DNA of 64,000 nucleotides, from positions 1 to 64,000 of the forward strand of contig CAZCTC010000030.1 of assembly GCA_964501335.1 (NCBI GenBank), read 5' to 3'. This DNA is from CAZCTC01 sp964501335. Lineage in GTDB: Bacteria; Chloroflexota; Anaerolineae; B4-G1; SLSP01. A program made the position numbers and the translations under genes. Below, one piece after another: positions 24,591 through 36,100 of this stretch; positions within the stretch are counted from its first letter, which is position 1; the number at the start of each line of letters is the position of its first letter. The notes under the pieces are model-generated. The model was not told where the DNA came from, did not search any database, and saw only the letters and a list, made by a program, of their open reading frames with translations.

Positions 24591-26948
24591 TCACAGCACA
24601 TAACCCCAGATCTGCACAATTGCCAGACAGCTCGCGCCGCCGACCGTGATCACGATGTCCCCGTTTGCGTCACAGGGAACCCACGCCGTCTGCTCATTGT
24701 ACGTCGCCAGATTGGCCTTGACGGCCATGGCGACGCTCGTAGATCCGGCCGGCCCGACCGTCGCGTAGTACGATGTACTCGCAGCGCTCCAGTTGCACGC
24801 CAGCCGAACCAGAGCCATCTTAATCCCAGCCGGAGCGCTGAAAGTGACGCTCGTGTCGATGGTATAAGATGCCGCAGTCTTGGTATTTCCATTCCAATCG
24901 GAGCTGGTCAGGGGAGAGGTAAGAGGAACGGTGAGATAGCCAGTCCGCAACGCTCCATCCCGGTAAGCGCGTAGGACTCCCGTAAATTCCACATTTCCGT
25001 CGCCCGGGTCCGTGGTTTTGTTTCCAAAGAAGGCCCCCTTGGCGTTCCGCAGGTCGCCGTCCATGTAGATCTCGCCGGCGGCCGGAGCATCCCCGGTAGT
25101 CCCCACCGCCATCCCGCCGGAAGTCCCGATTTTTCCAGACGCCAGAATCTGCCCGGCTGAAGGAGCCGCCGTCAGGGACCCCACCGACAACCCGCCCGAA
25201 GTGGCGATCTTGCCGGCGGCAAAGATCTGGCCGGCGGTCGGCGCAGTCCCCACCGAGCCGGCCGCGACGCCGCTGGCATTGACATTCCCGCCGGCATTGA
25301 CGGCGCCGGACGCATTGACGCTGCCGGCGTCGGTCCCAGTTGCAGTGCCGGCCACCAGATAGCTGGCTTTCACAGACCCTGATGCGCGCAAGGACCCCGC
25401 AGCAGCGCCCGATTCCGTCCCCAGATTGGTCCCCCCCTGGAAAGTATTCGTCAAATACCACGTATTCACCCCATGCATGACGGGGATGTCGAAGCCGGAC
25501 GGAGCCTTGACCTCGACTTTGTTGGTCGAGTCGTAATACCCCAAAATGTAACCATTAACGGGAGTCCCCCAGGTCACATCCGAGAGACTGCGCAGCTGAT
25601 GATTGTGGCCGGCAACCGCAAAACCGGCGGCATGGATGCCGTCCAGGGTATCGGCATCGAGCCCGGAGCCAGGACCGTCGTGAGAAAGCACGTTGGTCCA
25701 GGAATTGTCGATGATTTGGGTATAGTGGTACCCGTCAATCAAATCGGCGTCCAGGCCGGAGCCGGAGCCGCCGCGATTTTCAAACGCTCCCTCAGCCGCG
25801 TTATAAACCAACGTCTGCCCGCTGGAAGGCGAACTGATTAACACATCGGTCAGATCGTTGATCTCCATCAAAACATCGAGACCGCCGGCTTCAGGGATGT
25901 AGATATGGCTATTCAGGGCGAGCTTAACCGCAGCCGTCAGGACATGCGTACCGGGATCAAACGCAAGATCGACGCTGCTTGTATCGGAAACCGTCAATGA
26001 CGCCTCGACATCATCAGGGACCCAGGCCGTCCCGCTCCACACCAACGCCTGACCGGTCACGGGAGCGGCCGCGTCTACATTATCGATGTCGTCCAGGTTG
26101 GCACCGAAGACCAGCCCGTTGGCGTCATCGTTTACCCGCACCAGCTTCCGCGCCATCCCCGTGTAGGAGTCCACCGTATCGCCCAGACCCAGGAACGTCT
26201 CCGTGCTGGTTTTCTGGGAGATGGTCCGCAGGTCGATAATTTCCCCATTGAGCCAATCGATCACATCCGCCGGCGGCTGGAGCTTGACGGCAGCCGTCAC
26301 ATACACATCGGCCGGAGGATAAGCCAGCGCCTCCAATGTCTGTGCGCCCGGAGCATAGACGCCGACCTCGCCGGTCGAATTGAAGTAGATCAGGACGTAG
26401 CGCGTCTCCGATTCATGATAGTACGTAGTGAGATCGACATCTACCGCCTCATAGGCCTGATGAAAAGCCCCGGCGCAGTAATACTGCCCACCCTGCACCA
26501 CGACATGGCCGGCCGCCGCCCCCGGCTGGACCCGCAGCTCGTAGATCTGATGAAATGATAGGAAATACGGAACATCGTCCGCTCCGCTCCGAAATTCATG
26601 CGTCCAGGCATGCGGATCGACGCGCCATGTTGGCGGTACGATCGGATTGCCCCCCGAATTCCCGATCTGGATGCCGGTCTCGTCCGTCTCGGCGATGTAC
26701 TGCACGCCGAGCAGCGGATGCGTCTGGATGATCACGGGCAGGTTCCACATCGGGCGAATCCGCCCAGGGAAAACGCCCAGCTCATACCCGCCGGCTTTCG
26801 CCACCCGCACATACCACTCAGGACGCTCGGTCCCATCATCGTTCAGGGGATGAAAGTTTTTGTTGTCATCCCCCAGCAGCCCTCGCAGGAGCACGCCCTT
26901 GTGGCTTAGATCCTGAGCCGCATTTTCCAACTCTCTCAAACCTGACAT
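24591..26948 (-). CDS. Tail fibre or receptor-binding protein
   Basis: 785 residues from the ATG at 26948, with AAAGGAG upstream. The N-terminal part has beta-sandwich-like repeats. The middle has tail-fibre signatures such as GSGLDADTLDGIHAAGFA and GHNHQLRSLSDVTWG. A run of Ala/Gly/Ser repeats follows (AGSVNASGAVNAGGNVNASG; APSAGQILASGKIGTSGG), as in trimeric fibre shafts. The C-terminal 100 residues form a compact, probably beta domain with two Cys that would contact the receptor. It lies directly downstream of the tail hub protein. Confidence 0.85.
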   Translation of the reverse strand: MSGLRELENAAQDLSHKGVLLRGLLGDDNKNFHPLNDDGTERPEWYVRVAKAGGYELGVFPGRIRPMWNLPVIIQTHPLLGVQYIAETDETGIQIGNSGGNPIVPPTWRVDPHAWTHEFRSGADDVPYFLSFHQIYELRVQPGAAAGHVVVQGGQYYCAGAFHQAYEAVDVDLTTYYHESETRYVLIYFNSTGEVGVYAPGAQTLEALAYPPADVYVTAAVKLQPPADVIDWLNGEIIDLRTISQKTSTETFLGLGDTVDSYTGMARKLVRVNDDANGLVFGANLDDIDNVDAAAPVTGQALVWSGTAWVPDDVEASLTVSDTSSVDLAFDPGTHVLTAAVKLALNSHIYIPEAGGLDVLMEINDLTDVLISSPSSGQTLVYNAAEGAFENRGGSGSGLDADLIDGYHYTQIIDNSWTNVLSHDGPGSGLDADTLDGIHAAGFAVAGHNHQLRSLSDVTWGTPVNGYILGYYDSTNKVEVKAPSGFDIPVMHGVNTWYLTNTFQGGTNLGTESGAAAGSLRASGSVKASYLVAGTATGTDAGSVNASGAVNAGGNVNASGVAAGSVGTAPTAGQIFAAGKIATSGGLSVGSLTAAPSAGQILASGKIGTSGGMAVGTTGDAPAAGEIYMDGDLRNAKGAFFGNKTTDPGDGNVEFTGVLRAYRDGALRTGYLTVPLTSPLTSSDWNGNTKTAASYTIDTSVTFSAPAGIKMALVRLACNWSAASTSYYATVGPAGSTSVAMAVKANLATYNEQTAWVPCDANGDIVITVGGASCLAIVQIWGYVL

Positions 26949-26959
26949 ATCGTTCTCCT

Positions 26960-29776
26960 TTACCGCTTGAATAGGATGCCGTGATAACAAGCCCCCCCGC
27001 ACGTACAGGGGATGCTGTTTGTGTAAGGGGCGGAGCCGGCAGAGGAGCCGGAGCGCCCGCGCGGCTCGGCGTCGTACCGAGTCAGCGTCAAGACTCCATG
27101 AGGGGAGCCGGACGTAAGGCCTTCGTACCGCCCGGTGACTAACCAATCCGTCTGCGTCGTCATCGGCATGAGCAGATGACATATACCCGCCAAGTTAATG
27201 GTGGGCGGGTTGGCCGTCACCAAAGTCTGCCAGCCGTCAGTCGTCGAATAGATCTTCCCGCCCGACATCACCCGCTGAAAATTCCAGCGATTAGCCAGAA
27301 TCGCCAGCAGGTCGGGATGGCCGAGACCCAAGTTCTTCGAGTCCTGCAGCACGGTGAGAGACATCCCCGGAGCCTGAACTTTTACCAGGTCTGGCCCGCC
27401 AAAACCATTCCCAGCGACTAAAGCCTTCGAAGTATCCAAAGCCGAGACCGTCGCCCAGGGAGTCCAGGAACTGGCGCCCAAATTGTTGTTGTCGATCCAG
27501 TTCTGGCCCGAGTCTGGGCTGTAGGAGATCCAGCCGCCAATATTCAACGTGCGCCACATCACATTGCCGCGCACGAAAAGGTTGCCGACCTGATAGATCG
27601 GGCCGGCGTCCAAAATTTTCCAGTTCGTCCAGCTTACGCCGTTGTCTACGCTCTTGAAGATGTACTGGCCGACATCGTAAATGGCCCCGGAGAAGTAAGC
27701 GTAAACATGCCCAGTGGACTGGTCAACGGTCACCCAGTGTAATGTGCCGGCCCCGACCCCCAAAGCCACCCGCGCCTGCGCGGCGGTGAGCGACACGGCC
27801 CAACTGGCCGCCTCGGCAGAGCGGCGGTAGATGCACCGTTCATCCTCGGTCAGCATAAATAAATAGCCGACGCTTTCATTCATCGCGCCGACCCGGCATT
27901 TAAGCGAATTCAACCCGGTATTGATAGCCGTCCAGGTCGGCTGCGCGAGAGAGGACGGCTGCGGGAAGTTGTTGGTTTTGTAGACCCCCAGGAGGTTGGA
28001 GAAAAAGTACCACTCAGTGGGCCAGGATTCCGGCCGAGGGGGAAGGGGCGGTACAGGGGGAAGAGAAGGCGGCGGCGGAGTGGGGATTGTCTCGATCGGC
28101 GGGTAGATAATCATGACCGCGCCGGCCGTCACGCCGAACGTCCGCGCCTCGATCGAGAAGGCCCACCGGCCGGACGCCGCCTTGTACTCCAACCGCGCCC
28201 CTTCAACCGCCGCCCGCTCTGTCTTTCCCCGCGCCTTATCCATGAAATCGACCAGATGGTACATGGCTGGATCGATCCAGCTGCGCGGTTTGAGTGTTAC
28301 TTTGTCGGAATAGTTCTCGATGCCGTAATGCCGGCCGGCCCACAGGCGCAACTGCGCTTCATCATGGGGAGCCAGGCTATTCAACTCCGCCGGCGCGCCG
28401 AACGCATCAGGATGCGCCGGCGCGCGCGTTCGGGCCGGCGCATAGTTCCCGCCCGGAGCCCGGTACACGCCTTCGGCAAAGACTTCGCTGACCGAAGGCT
28501 GCGCCCGGTTGATCTCCACCTCGCCCTCCAGGGAAGAGCCGGCTGTGAGATTTACCGCCGAATACCCCGCCCAAGTCGCCGCGTCTTTATACAGTTCCTG
28601 CGGAGTCACCACCACCCCGCCCGAGAGATACCCCCGCACCGCCCAGAAGGTAGACTTCGTTAGGTAGTCCACCTGGGAAATCAGGCTGCCCCCGCGGAAT
28701 TCCTGGCCGGCAATCGATTCGCCGGCGGAGACCGAGACGTTACTGACCTCGCTCAGCGTCGAGTGCCAGTAAATCAAGAACCAGAACGCCCGCGCCGTCG
28801 TCAGCTCGTACACCTGCGCCCAGTTGGATGGCGTTGTCACGCCGGTGATGTTGGTGACGATGAAGGGATAAGCATGCAGGTAGGAAGAAAACGCCAACGC
28901 CGGCAGCAGCTTGAACGACCAGCGGCTACGCTCGAAAGTGCTGGTATCCCGGTCGATTACCAGATAGCCCAGGAAGATCACATCCCCGCTTTCCAGATCG
29001 ACAATGCACGCTTGCGAATAGCGCAACATACTGATGGGAGCCTCGATCGAAAGATCCACTTCCCAGCCTTTGTTGTAAGCCCAGCGGGCCGAGCAGGAGC
29101 TGAGGACCGCGGTATATTCCGGATTGACCCAGACGGGGATGTACCGGTAAGCCTCCGTCCCATTCGCGTCCGTGATGGTGCAGAGCAAATACCGGAATCC
29201 GGGAGTGGTGAACATGATCGAGACCTCCGGCCCGGTTCCGGTCACCACGCCCCCAAAGCCGGCGCTCCAGGCATACGACAAAGGGGATCCTGTGGTAATG
29301 TTGGGGACCGACGCGATCGCCGTCGCGTCAAACGACTCGTACACGGAAACGACGACCGCCTCAGACCACGCCCCGCCCACTTTGCGCACCGACGCCACCG
29401 GTGAAGGCGGCAGCTCTCGCTGCCACGGGTCCGGGAAGGCAATGTCGCCGTCCTTGTAGACAACGCCGTTCGAGATCGTCTGATAGCGCGACCAGGGATA
29501 GCGCGCGTTATAAATGGACACCGTATCGCCGCCGGCGAACGTTACCGGATTCTCCGCCAACTTGATCGTCCCCAGCACCGCATCGACCTCGCGGACCCGC
29601 ACCATCTCAAACGACGCATGGATCAGGACCAGATTGCGCATCCAGGCCCCCAGCGCCCCCGTGCTGGTCGAGACGGTCAGCGTGTAGGTGGCTTCGTCGT
29701 AGGCGGTCACCGATCCGGTCCAGGTAGCCGTTGACGGAATTGTCAGCATTCCCAGACGCGCCTGATTGAGTTCCAT
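26960..29776 (-). CDS. Tail tip/hub protein with BNR-repeat propeller
   Basis: 938 residues. The first 570 residues include a PKD-like domain (SPLSYAWSAGFGGVVTGTGP) and a tail-hub-like region. A proline-rich linker (PTPPPPSLPPVPPLPP) leads to a C-terminal domain of about 330 residues with Asp-box/BNR repeats (FKSVDNGVSWTNWK; YSPDSGQNW; STTDGWQTL), typical of sialidase-like beta-propellers that bind or cut surface glycans. The last residues contain a Cys-rich CTCGGACYHG. It overlaps its upstream neighbour by one base. Confidence 0.8.
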   Translation of the reverse strand: MELNQARLGMLTIPSTATWTGSVTAYDEATYTLTVSTSTGALGAWMRNLVLIHASFEMVRVREVDAVLGTIKLAENPVTFAGGDTVSIYNARYPWSRYQTISNGVVYKDGDIAFPDPWQRELPPSPVASVRKVGGAWSEAVVVSVYESFDATAIASVPNITTGSPLSYAWSAGFGGVVTGTGPEVSIMFTTPGFRYLLCTITDANGTEAYRYIPVWVNPEYTAVLSSCSARWAYNKGWEVDLSIEAPISMLRYSQACIVDLESGDVIFLGYLVIDRDTSTFERSRWSFKLLPALAFSSYLHAYPFIVTNITGVTTPSNWAQVYELTTARAFWFLIYWHSTLSEVSNVSVSAGESIAGQEFRGGSLISQVDYLTKSTFWAVRGYLSGGVVVTPQELYKDAATWAGYSAVNLTAGSSLEGEVEINRAQPSVSEVFAEGVYRAPGGNYAPARTRAPAHPDAFGAPAELNSLAPHDEAQLRLWAGRHYGIENYSDKVTLKPRSWIDPAMYHLVDFMDKARGKTERAAVEGARLEYKAASGRWAFSIEARTFGVTAGAVMIIYPPIETIPTPPPPSLPPVPPLPPRPESWPTEWYFFSNLLGVYKTNNFPQPSSLAQPTWTAINTGLNSLKCRVGAMNESVGYLFMLTEDERCIYRRSAEAASWAVSLTAAQARVALGVGAGTLHWVTVDQSTGHVYAYFSGAIYDVGQYIFKSVDNGVSWTNWKILDAGPIYQVGNLFVRGNVMWRTLNIGGWISYSPDSGQNWIDNNNLGASSWTPWATVSALDTSKALVAGNGFGGPDLVKVQAPGMSLTVLQDSKNLGLGHPDLLAILANRWNFQRVMSGGKIYSTTDGWQTLVTANPPTINLAGICHLLMPMTTQTDWLVTGRYEGLTSGSPHGVLTLTRYDAEPRGRSGSSAGSAPYTNSIPCTCGGACYHGILFKR

Positions 29777-30156
29777 TAGACCGCCTCCAACAAAATAAAC
29801 TCCAGGACCACATCTTTATAGTGCTCCCCCCAGCGCTCCAGGCCGGCCGGATCGGGGATGATGACAATAGCCCGGTAGTCGGCCCAGGTATCGAAAGTGT
29901 CCCGCGTCCGCACATAACACTGGGCGGAGTAAACATTGCCGATCAGGGTAAAGAACGCCGCCAGCTTATCCCTATGGATAGACTGAAACTTCCACTTGCT
30001 GCGCGGGTAGCCGACAAACGGCTGCAGCCCGCTCAGATCTGTGATCCGCTCGCCTGGAGAATAAGACGACGACGGCATGTAGCCAAAAACATCCTCTGCG
30101 TTACAGGGATCGCCCCAGGGGACAGAAGTAGCGACTTTATATTCTGGGTCTGCCAT
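29776..30156 (-). CDS. Distal tail protein candidate
   Basis: 126 residues between the tape measure and the hub, where distal-tail proteins are normally encoded. Aromatic-rich and probably all beta (FVGYPRSKWKFQSIHRDKL). No specific family recognised; the assignment rests on position. Confidence 0.6.
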   Translation of the reverse strand: MADPEYKVATSVPWGDPCNAEDVFGYMPSSSYSPGERITDLSGLQPFVGYPRSKWKFQSIHRDKLAAFFTLIGNVYSAQCYVRTRDTFDTWADYRAIVIIPDPAGLERWGEHYKDVVLEFILLEAV

Positions 30157-30167
30157 AGAAAATCCTC

Positions 30168-33100
30168 CTACCTGATAATCCGGGCTACCTGCCCGAGCAC
30201 CTGGTCGGTGACCTGGCCGGCGAATTCGTCCAGTTTCTGGTCGATCCAGTCCCGATCCGCATCGGCCACCCCGACGAACTTGGCGTCGATCGGCACCTGC
30301 ACCACCACGTCCCCGCCGCCGGCAGACATGCCGGCCAGCCGGCCCTGGGTGATCGGCCCCATATTAGCCTCGATCTGAGCCGCCGTCCGCGCATTGATAA
30401 CGAACTCGCCCTGATGGACCAGGGCCGGCTCGGTGGCCGTCACGTAGCCGCCCAGCGCATACGCCGCGCCGCCATGGGCCGGCGCCGCCGGTTGGGGATA
30501 GTAATCGGCCGGCGAGGAACCGCCGCCGGCGGCCCACTGGGGAGTGGGGAGCGAACTTACATAATTGAGCCAGAGCTGGCGATTGTGATCCAACCACAGG
30601 CTCATATCGGCCAACATCGCCGTCCGATGGGCGTCAAGCAGCGCCTGCTCTTCGGCGTTGTAGCCCATGATCTTTTTGATTTTTTCGTAATTTTCCTGGT
30701 CCAGCGCCGCAAGTTCCTCATCCCGCTGCCGCTGGATCTCGGCGACCCGTTCGGCGTATTCCTGCAGCCGGTTGGCCCGCTCTTCCTCGTATTCGACCTG
30801 CATGTCGGCCATCCGCTGCTCGAACTGCGCCTGTCGTTCTGCCCGCTCCCGCGCCGCATTTTCCGTGTCGGTGGCCTGTTTATTGGCGAAGTCCTCTTCC
30901 GCCCGTTTCTTTTCCAGGTCATATTTTTGATTCTCTTTGAACATGCTCAACGCATCGCGGGAGATGGAGAATTCCCACAGCGCCAGATAGTGGTCTTCCT
31001 CCATCCGCTGCATTTTGAGCTGATGCTCGCGGAGCGCCTCTTCCTGCCGGCGACGAACCTCATCGTCGCGTTTTTGCTCGTCGTCGTAAAAATCCTGGGC
31101 GGTTTTATCCCGGTTTTTGTAGTAGTCCTTTTCCAGCTTGCCCAGATCCTTCTGGAGATCCCGCCCGGCATCGGCGATATCATCGGCCGCGTCTTTGATG
31201 ATTTCGGTATGGCGTTTGAGATAAGCCTCATAAATTTCGATGGCTTTGTCCAGATCGTCCTGAGAAACCCCGCCGGCCGCCCCTTTATTAATCTGGGCGA
31301 CCCCTTCCAGCCCTCCTCCGCCGCTGGCATACTGGCCGGCCAGACCCGCGTATCGCGCCGCCCAGGCATCCTGGGCCGATTGGGACATTCCATCCGTCGC
31401 CCGAGAAAAATCTTTCATTGCCCCGGTGGCCTGGGCTACGGCCGTAAACCAATCCTGGCCGGTCTGCTCGCTGAAAAGAGAGCCGATCTTATAGGCGGCG
31501 ACCGACGCGAACTTGTCCAGCCCTGGCCCGTCGATGACGCCCAGCCCCCGCAGCCCTTCATAGCCGGCCCCGCCCAGGGCAAGCCCGCCGGCCACTACGG
31601 GAGCTGAAATAGCCGCCAGGAGCGATGACAACGACACGCCCCCGGCGGCAGTCAAAACAGTCCCGCCGGTAGCGATAGCGCCGCCGGCTACAGCGGGAGC
31701 GGCCGCCCCGGCAGCTCCCAGCGCAGCCTTGCCAGCCGCTCCGCCGTTTTCGATGGCGGTTTCAGTTGTCGCCCCGGCGACTTCGATCGCCGTCTCAGCT
31801 TCGCCGCCAGCCACTTCCGTCGCCGACTCAGCTACAGCGCCGCCTTCTTCGGTAGCTGCCGCCGTCGTCGCGCCGCCCTGGAGCGCCGCGGCTGCCTGCT
31901 CAGCAGCTGCAACGACAGTGGCTTGAAACTGCTGGCCGGCCGTGACGATCTGTCCGGCCTGGGCATTTTTAGCCGCTGCTTCGCCAGCGGAAGCCGCTTT
32001 CCAGGCAGCGAGCGTTGACCATGTCCCAGCCACTACTCTTCCGAGTGAGCTGATACCAGAAGCAAGCCCTACAAGACCAATTCCACCCGCGCCAAGAACT
32101 CCCAAAGTTCCGATTGCAAATTTTGCAATTGGATTGTCTCGCACAAGATCCGTCATGTTTTCAAGCATTCCGATAGCAGTCTCGATGGCAGGCATCGCCA
32201 CATCCAGCGCATCCGCCCCGATGGTCAGCCAGAATCCCTTCCAGCGCATCTCTGCCTGAGCAACCCGCTGTACGTCGGATTCATTCCAGGAGTCAATGGT
32301 CTTATTCCACAAATCAATCGCGCCCATCTGAGCGATGGTCGCCCCGGTCAACTCTTTCTGCATCGCCGCGTAAGCTTCGGTCTCCGAGTTCGTCACCCCA
32401 TCGATCAAATCGGCCTGAGCCCGAAGCACGTTGATCCCCCGCTTGCGCCCTTCGGTCTGCGCCTCGATCAGGGAGGTCACCGTCGTCAGGGCCCTGGTCT
32501 CGAAGATTTTGTTGAGGAACTCCGACTTTTCCTGCTCGCTCATGTTCTCGGTAGCCGCCGCCAGTTTGTCGATCGCGGCCGCCGTCCCAATGAACTGCCC
32601 CTGGGCATCAAAGAAAGGATTCTGGTCAGGCCCGAAGATTTCAGCGAGCGCCGCCTTGGCCTCTTTGCTTTGATCGACCATCTGCACCAACATGGTGCGG
32701 TAGCCGGTACCGGCCATGCTCCCCTGCACGCCTTTGGAAGCCAGCGTTCCCAGCACAGCAAAAGCGTCAGAGAGGGAATCTCCCATCTGGCGCGCCTGCG
32801 GCCCCACGTATTTGAGCCCTTCAGCCAGGCTGCCGACCGACGCGATCGAGTTCTGGCTGGTAATGTAGAATTTAGCGGTGATCTCTTCCACATCGTCCAT
32901 GGTGAGCCCGAATTGAGAAATCGCCGCGGCCGTCCCTTCCGTGATGTCGGTGATGTTTTCGTTAGCCAGGACGGAAAGCCGCTGCATAGGAAGGGTTTCC
33001 TTCATAATGCGGGCAATGTCTTCCTGCCCCTCTACCACCTGACCGGTCGCCCGAGCCCACTCCGCCGTGCCGGCCGCCAGCTGGTCGGGTTCCAGCAGCC

Positions 33101-36100
33101 CCGTCGCGCCGGCGGTTTTGATAATTTCCTGGCCCAGGAGCCGCGTCTGCTCTCGCGTCAGGAGCAATGAACGGCCGGCCCCCTCCACCTCCTTGGCGTA
33201 TTCCACATAGGACTTCCCTGCCATGGTCAGCCCGCCGGTGACAGCCGTCCCCGCGAAGCCCACCGGCATGGCGATTTGCTCCAGATCACCGAAGATCTGC
33301 ATGATGCCCATGGAATTCATGCGAGTCTTATTCAACTCATCGGCGAAGCGCCGCGCCCATCCGAATGAACCTTTGTATTTGTCTTCGGTTTCTTTGGCGT
33401 TTTGGGTAAGCCGGCGCTGCTCGGCCTGGGCCCGTCGCAACTCGCCGACCACCGTGTCGATCGTTTTGCCGGAAGCCTGCATGTCGGCCTCGACCTCGCC
33501 CCAGTCTTTACCCAGGCTGCCGGCCAGGACCCGCGCCTCCGCCGTCAGCTTATTGAGCCGGGTCTGCTCCGCCGCCGCGGCCTTTTTAGCGACAACCTCT
33601 TGCTTCGCCTCTTCGGTTTGTTGTTTCGCCGCCTCGACCATCACGGCCGCGCCGGCCTTCGTCTCCGCCGTCGCCCGCTTCTCCGCCTCCAGCGCCGCCG
33701 TCCGATCCGCCTGCAGCTTGAGCGTTGTCCGCCGCGCGGCCTGCTCCTTCTGGACCCCCTGCGCCTTTGCCTGGGCGGTGACCTCCGCCGTCGCCCGGCG
33801 CTCCGCCTGGATCTGCGCTTCAGCCCCAGCCCTGGCCGCCTGCGATCGCTCCGCCGCCTGGGCCCGCGCCTCCGCCGTCTCCTGCCGCATTCCTTCCGTG
33901 ACCACGGCAGTGGCCCGGCGCGCCTCCTGAATGCGCTCCTCAGCTTCCGCGCGGGCGATCTGCCCGGCTTCGGCCGCCTGCGCCCGCGCCTGGGCGGTAA
34001 CGTCGACCGAAGCGTCCGCCGGCTCAGCCGGAGCCGCCGCCTCCGGCGCCAGATCAGGAGCCTCAGCCGCAGCCCGGAGCTGAAAGGATTCCATGTCCGC
34101 GCCGGCATCCTGCAGACGCATCTGGAGATCTTCCATCTGCCCCCATAGCTGCTCCATCGCCGTCTCATCATTTTGGAGCACGGCTGCGTCGAAGGCCTTC
34201 GTCAGGCCCTCCATCCGCTGACTCAACAGAAGGGCGATCTGGGACTGCTTTGCGGAAATCTGCGAAGAAAGTTCGTCAAGCTTTTTCAGTTCGTCGGCGC
34301 TGTAGCGTTGCTTTTGTTGGATATCCGTGCTCAGAACTTTATGCCAGGAATCATCGGACTCGCTTATATTCGAGCCGCGCATGGCCCCCGGCTTATAGAA
34401 TTTTGACTCCTGGCCGACGCCGAAGCCGGTCGGCAGGTAGCCCTGGGCATACATGGCCTCATCCGCTGGATTGACGCCCCGGAGCCGGCGCGCGTCCTCG
34501 ACGGCTTGCTCAAACATAGCCTGATACCGGGCCGACGCAGCCGTCCCCCGCGTCATCATCCCCTCCATCTCGCTGCCCAGGCCGGAGATATCCGCCTCCA
34601 GCTCGCCGATCCGGGCATCGATAGCGTCCACCGGCAGGCCGGCCGCCGCTTCCTGGAACGCCGCCACTACCCGGTCGGCCGCCTGCTCCGAGTCTGCAAT
34701 CAACTCGTTGTAGTCCAGCCCGGTCGCCCCCATCCGGGCAAGCCACTCATTGACATCCCGGACCATATCCGGCACCACCGAGTGCCCGACCAACTTGTCC
34801 CGCACCGTCTCCCAGATTTTGAGCAGCCCGGTCGCCTGCTGCGTCGCGCCTTCGATAACCGGCTGATCCAGGGACCGCTCCATGGCCTGCCGGGTAGCCT
34901 CGACCTCCTGCGCCAGCCGGCCCAGGATCTCGCGCGCCGCAGCCCCGCCTTCCTCCAAAGGCGCGCCGGTTTTGACGGTTCCTTTGATCTCCCGCTGAGC
35001 GACCGCTTCCAGCCGGCTCACCGCTTCCCGCTCCGCTTTCCCCATGCCGTCTGCAGACAGCCGCGCCGCGTCCAGGGCCGCCACCAACTTGATGAGCACC
35101 TTTTGCTGCTCGGAAAGCGCGATGGTGGCCGGCGCAGCCGCTTCGGCCAGAGCCCGCTCGCCCGCCACCAAATCGACCAGCGTACCCTCGGCCCCCTTCG
35201 GCAGCTCAGTCGTCGCCCCTTGCTGGAGCCCGGCGCGCGTGGTCTCCATCTTTCTGATCAGATCGCGCCGGCGTTCCGCGAGGGATTGCATCTGTTCCAG
35301 CGCCGTCGCGGCAGCGCTCTGGCCGGACCCGCGCAACGCATTGGCGACTTCCGTCACGCTCTTCGACGACCACTCCTGCCAGAACTTCAACTCGTCCCGC
35401 AGCGGCCCTTCCAACTCGTTGCGCCGCCGCTCCAGCATCTCGATCAGATGCTCGTTGTCCCCGGTCATACGCAGGGACCGCGCCTGATTCAACTGCTGAT
35501 TGAGCCGATCCTGTTCGGCCAGCAGCCCCTGGTATTCGGCTTCCCACTGCCGGCGCTCTTCGCTCCAGGTTTCCGGCCGCTGGACCGAGCCGGCCGGCCG
35601 CGCCGCCAGCGCCGCTTCCATCTGCTGATTGACGGCCTCGATCTGGGGGAGAAGCGCGTCCACCGCAGCCTTCGCCGCCTGCATCTCGGCAGCCTGCCGG
35701 CGCTTGATCTCCTGAATCAAGTTGACCGTCTTCCCGCCAATATCCACGGTCATCTTGTTCAGTTCGCTGTCCACTTCCTTGAGCCGACGAGTGACCGCGC
35801 CCTTGGTGCCGGCTTCGTCCAGACCCTTGAACAACTCCGAAAGGCCCGAAGTCGGCCCGCCGCCCATGGGATTGACGGGAGTTGTCCCCAATTGGCCCAT
35901 GCGGGCATTGATCGCGTCCAGCTCTCCCTGAAGCGCGCGCGCCTGCTCGGTGAGCTTGAGCGTTTTCTTACCGGCTTCGTCCAGGGCGATATTCAGACCC
36001 GGCAAGTCGGCGATGATGTCGTCGGCGATGTTGCCGGAGCCAGGACGGACCAGACCAGTGAGCCGGCGCTGAAAATCGGTGAGCAAGCTCTCGACTTGTC

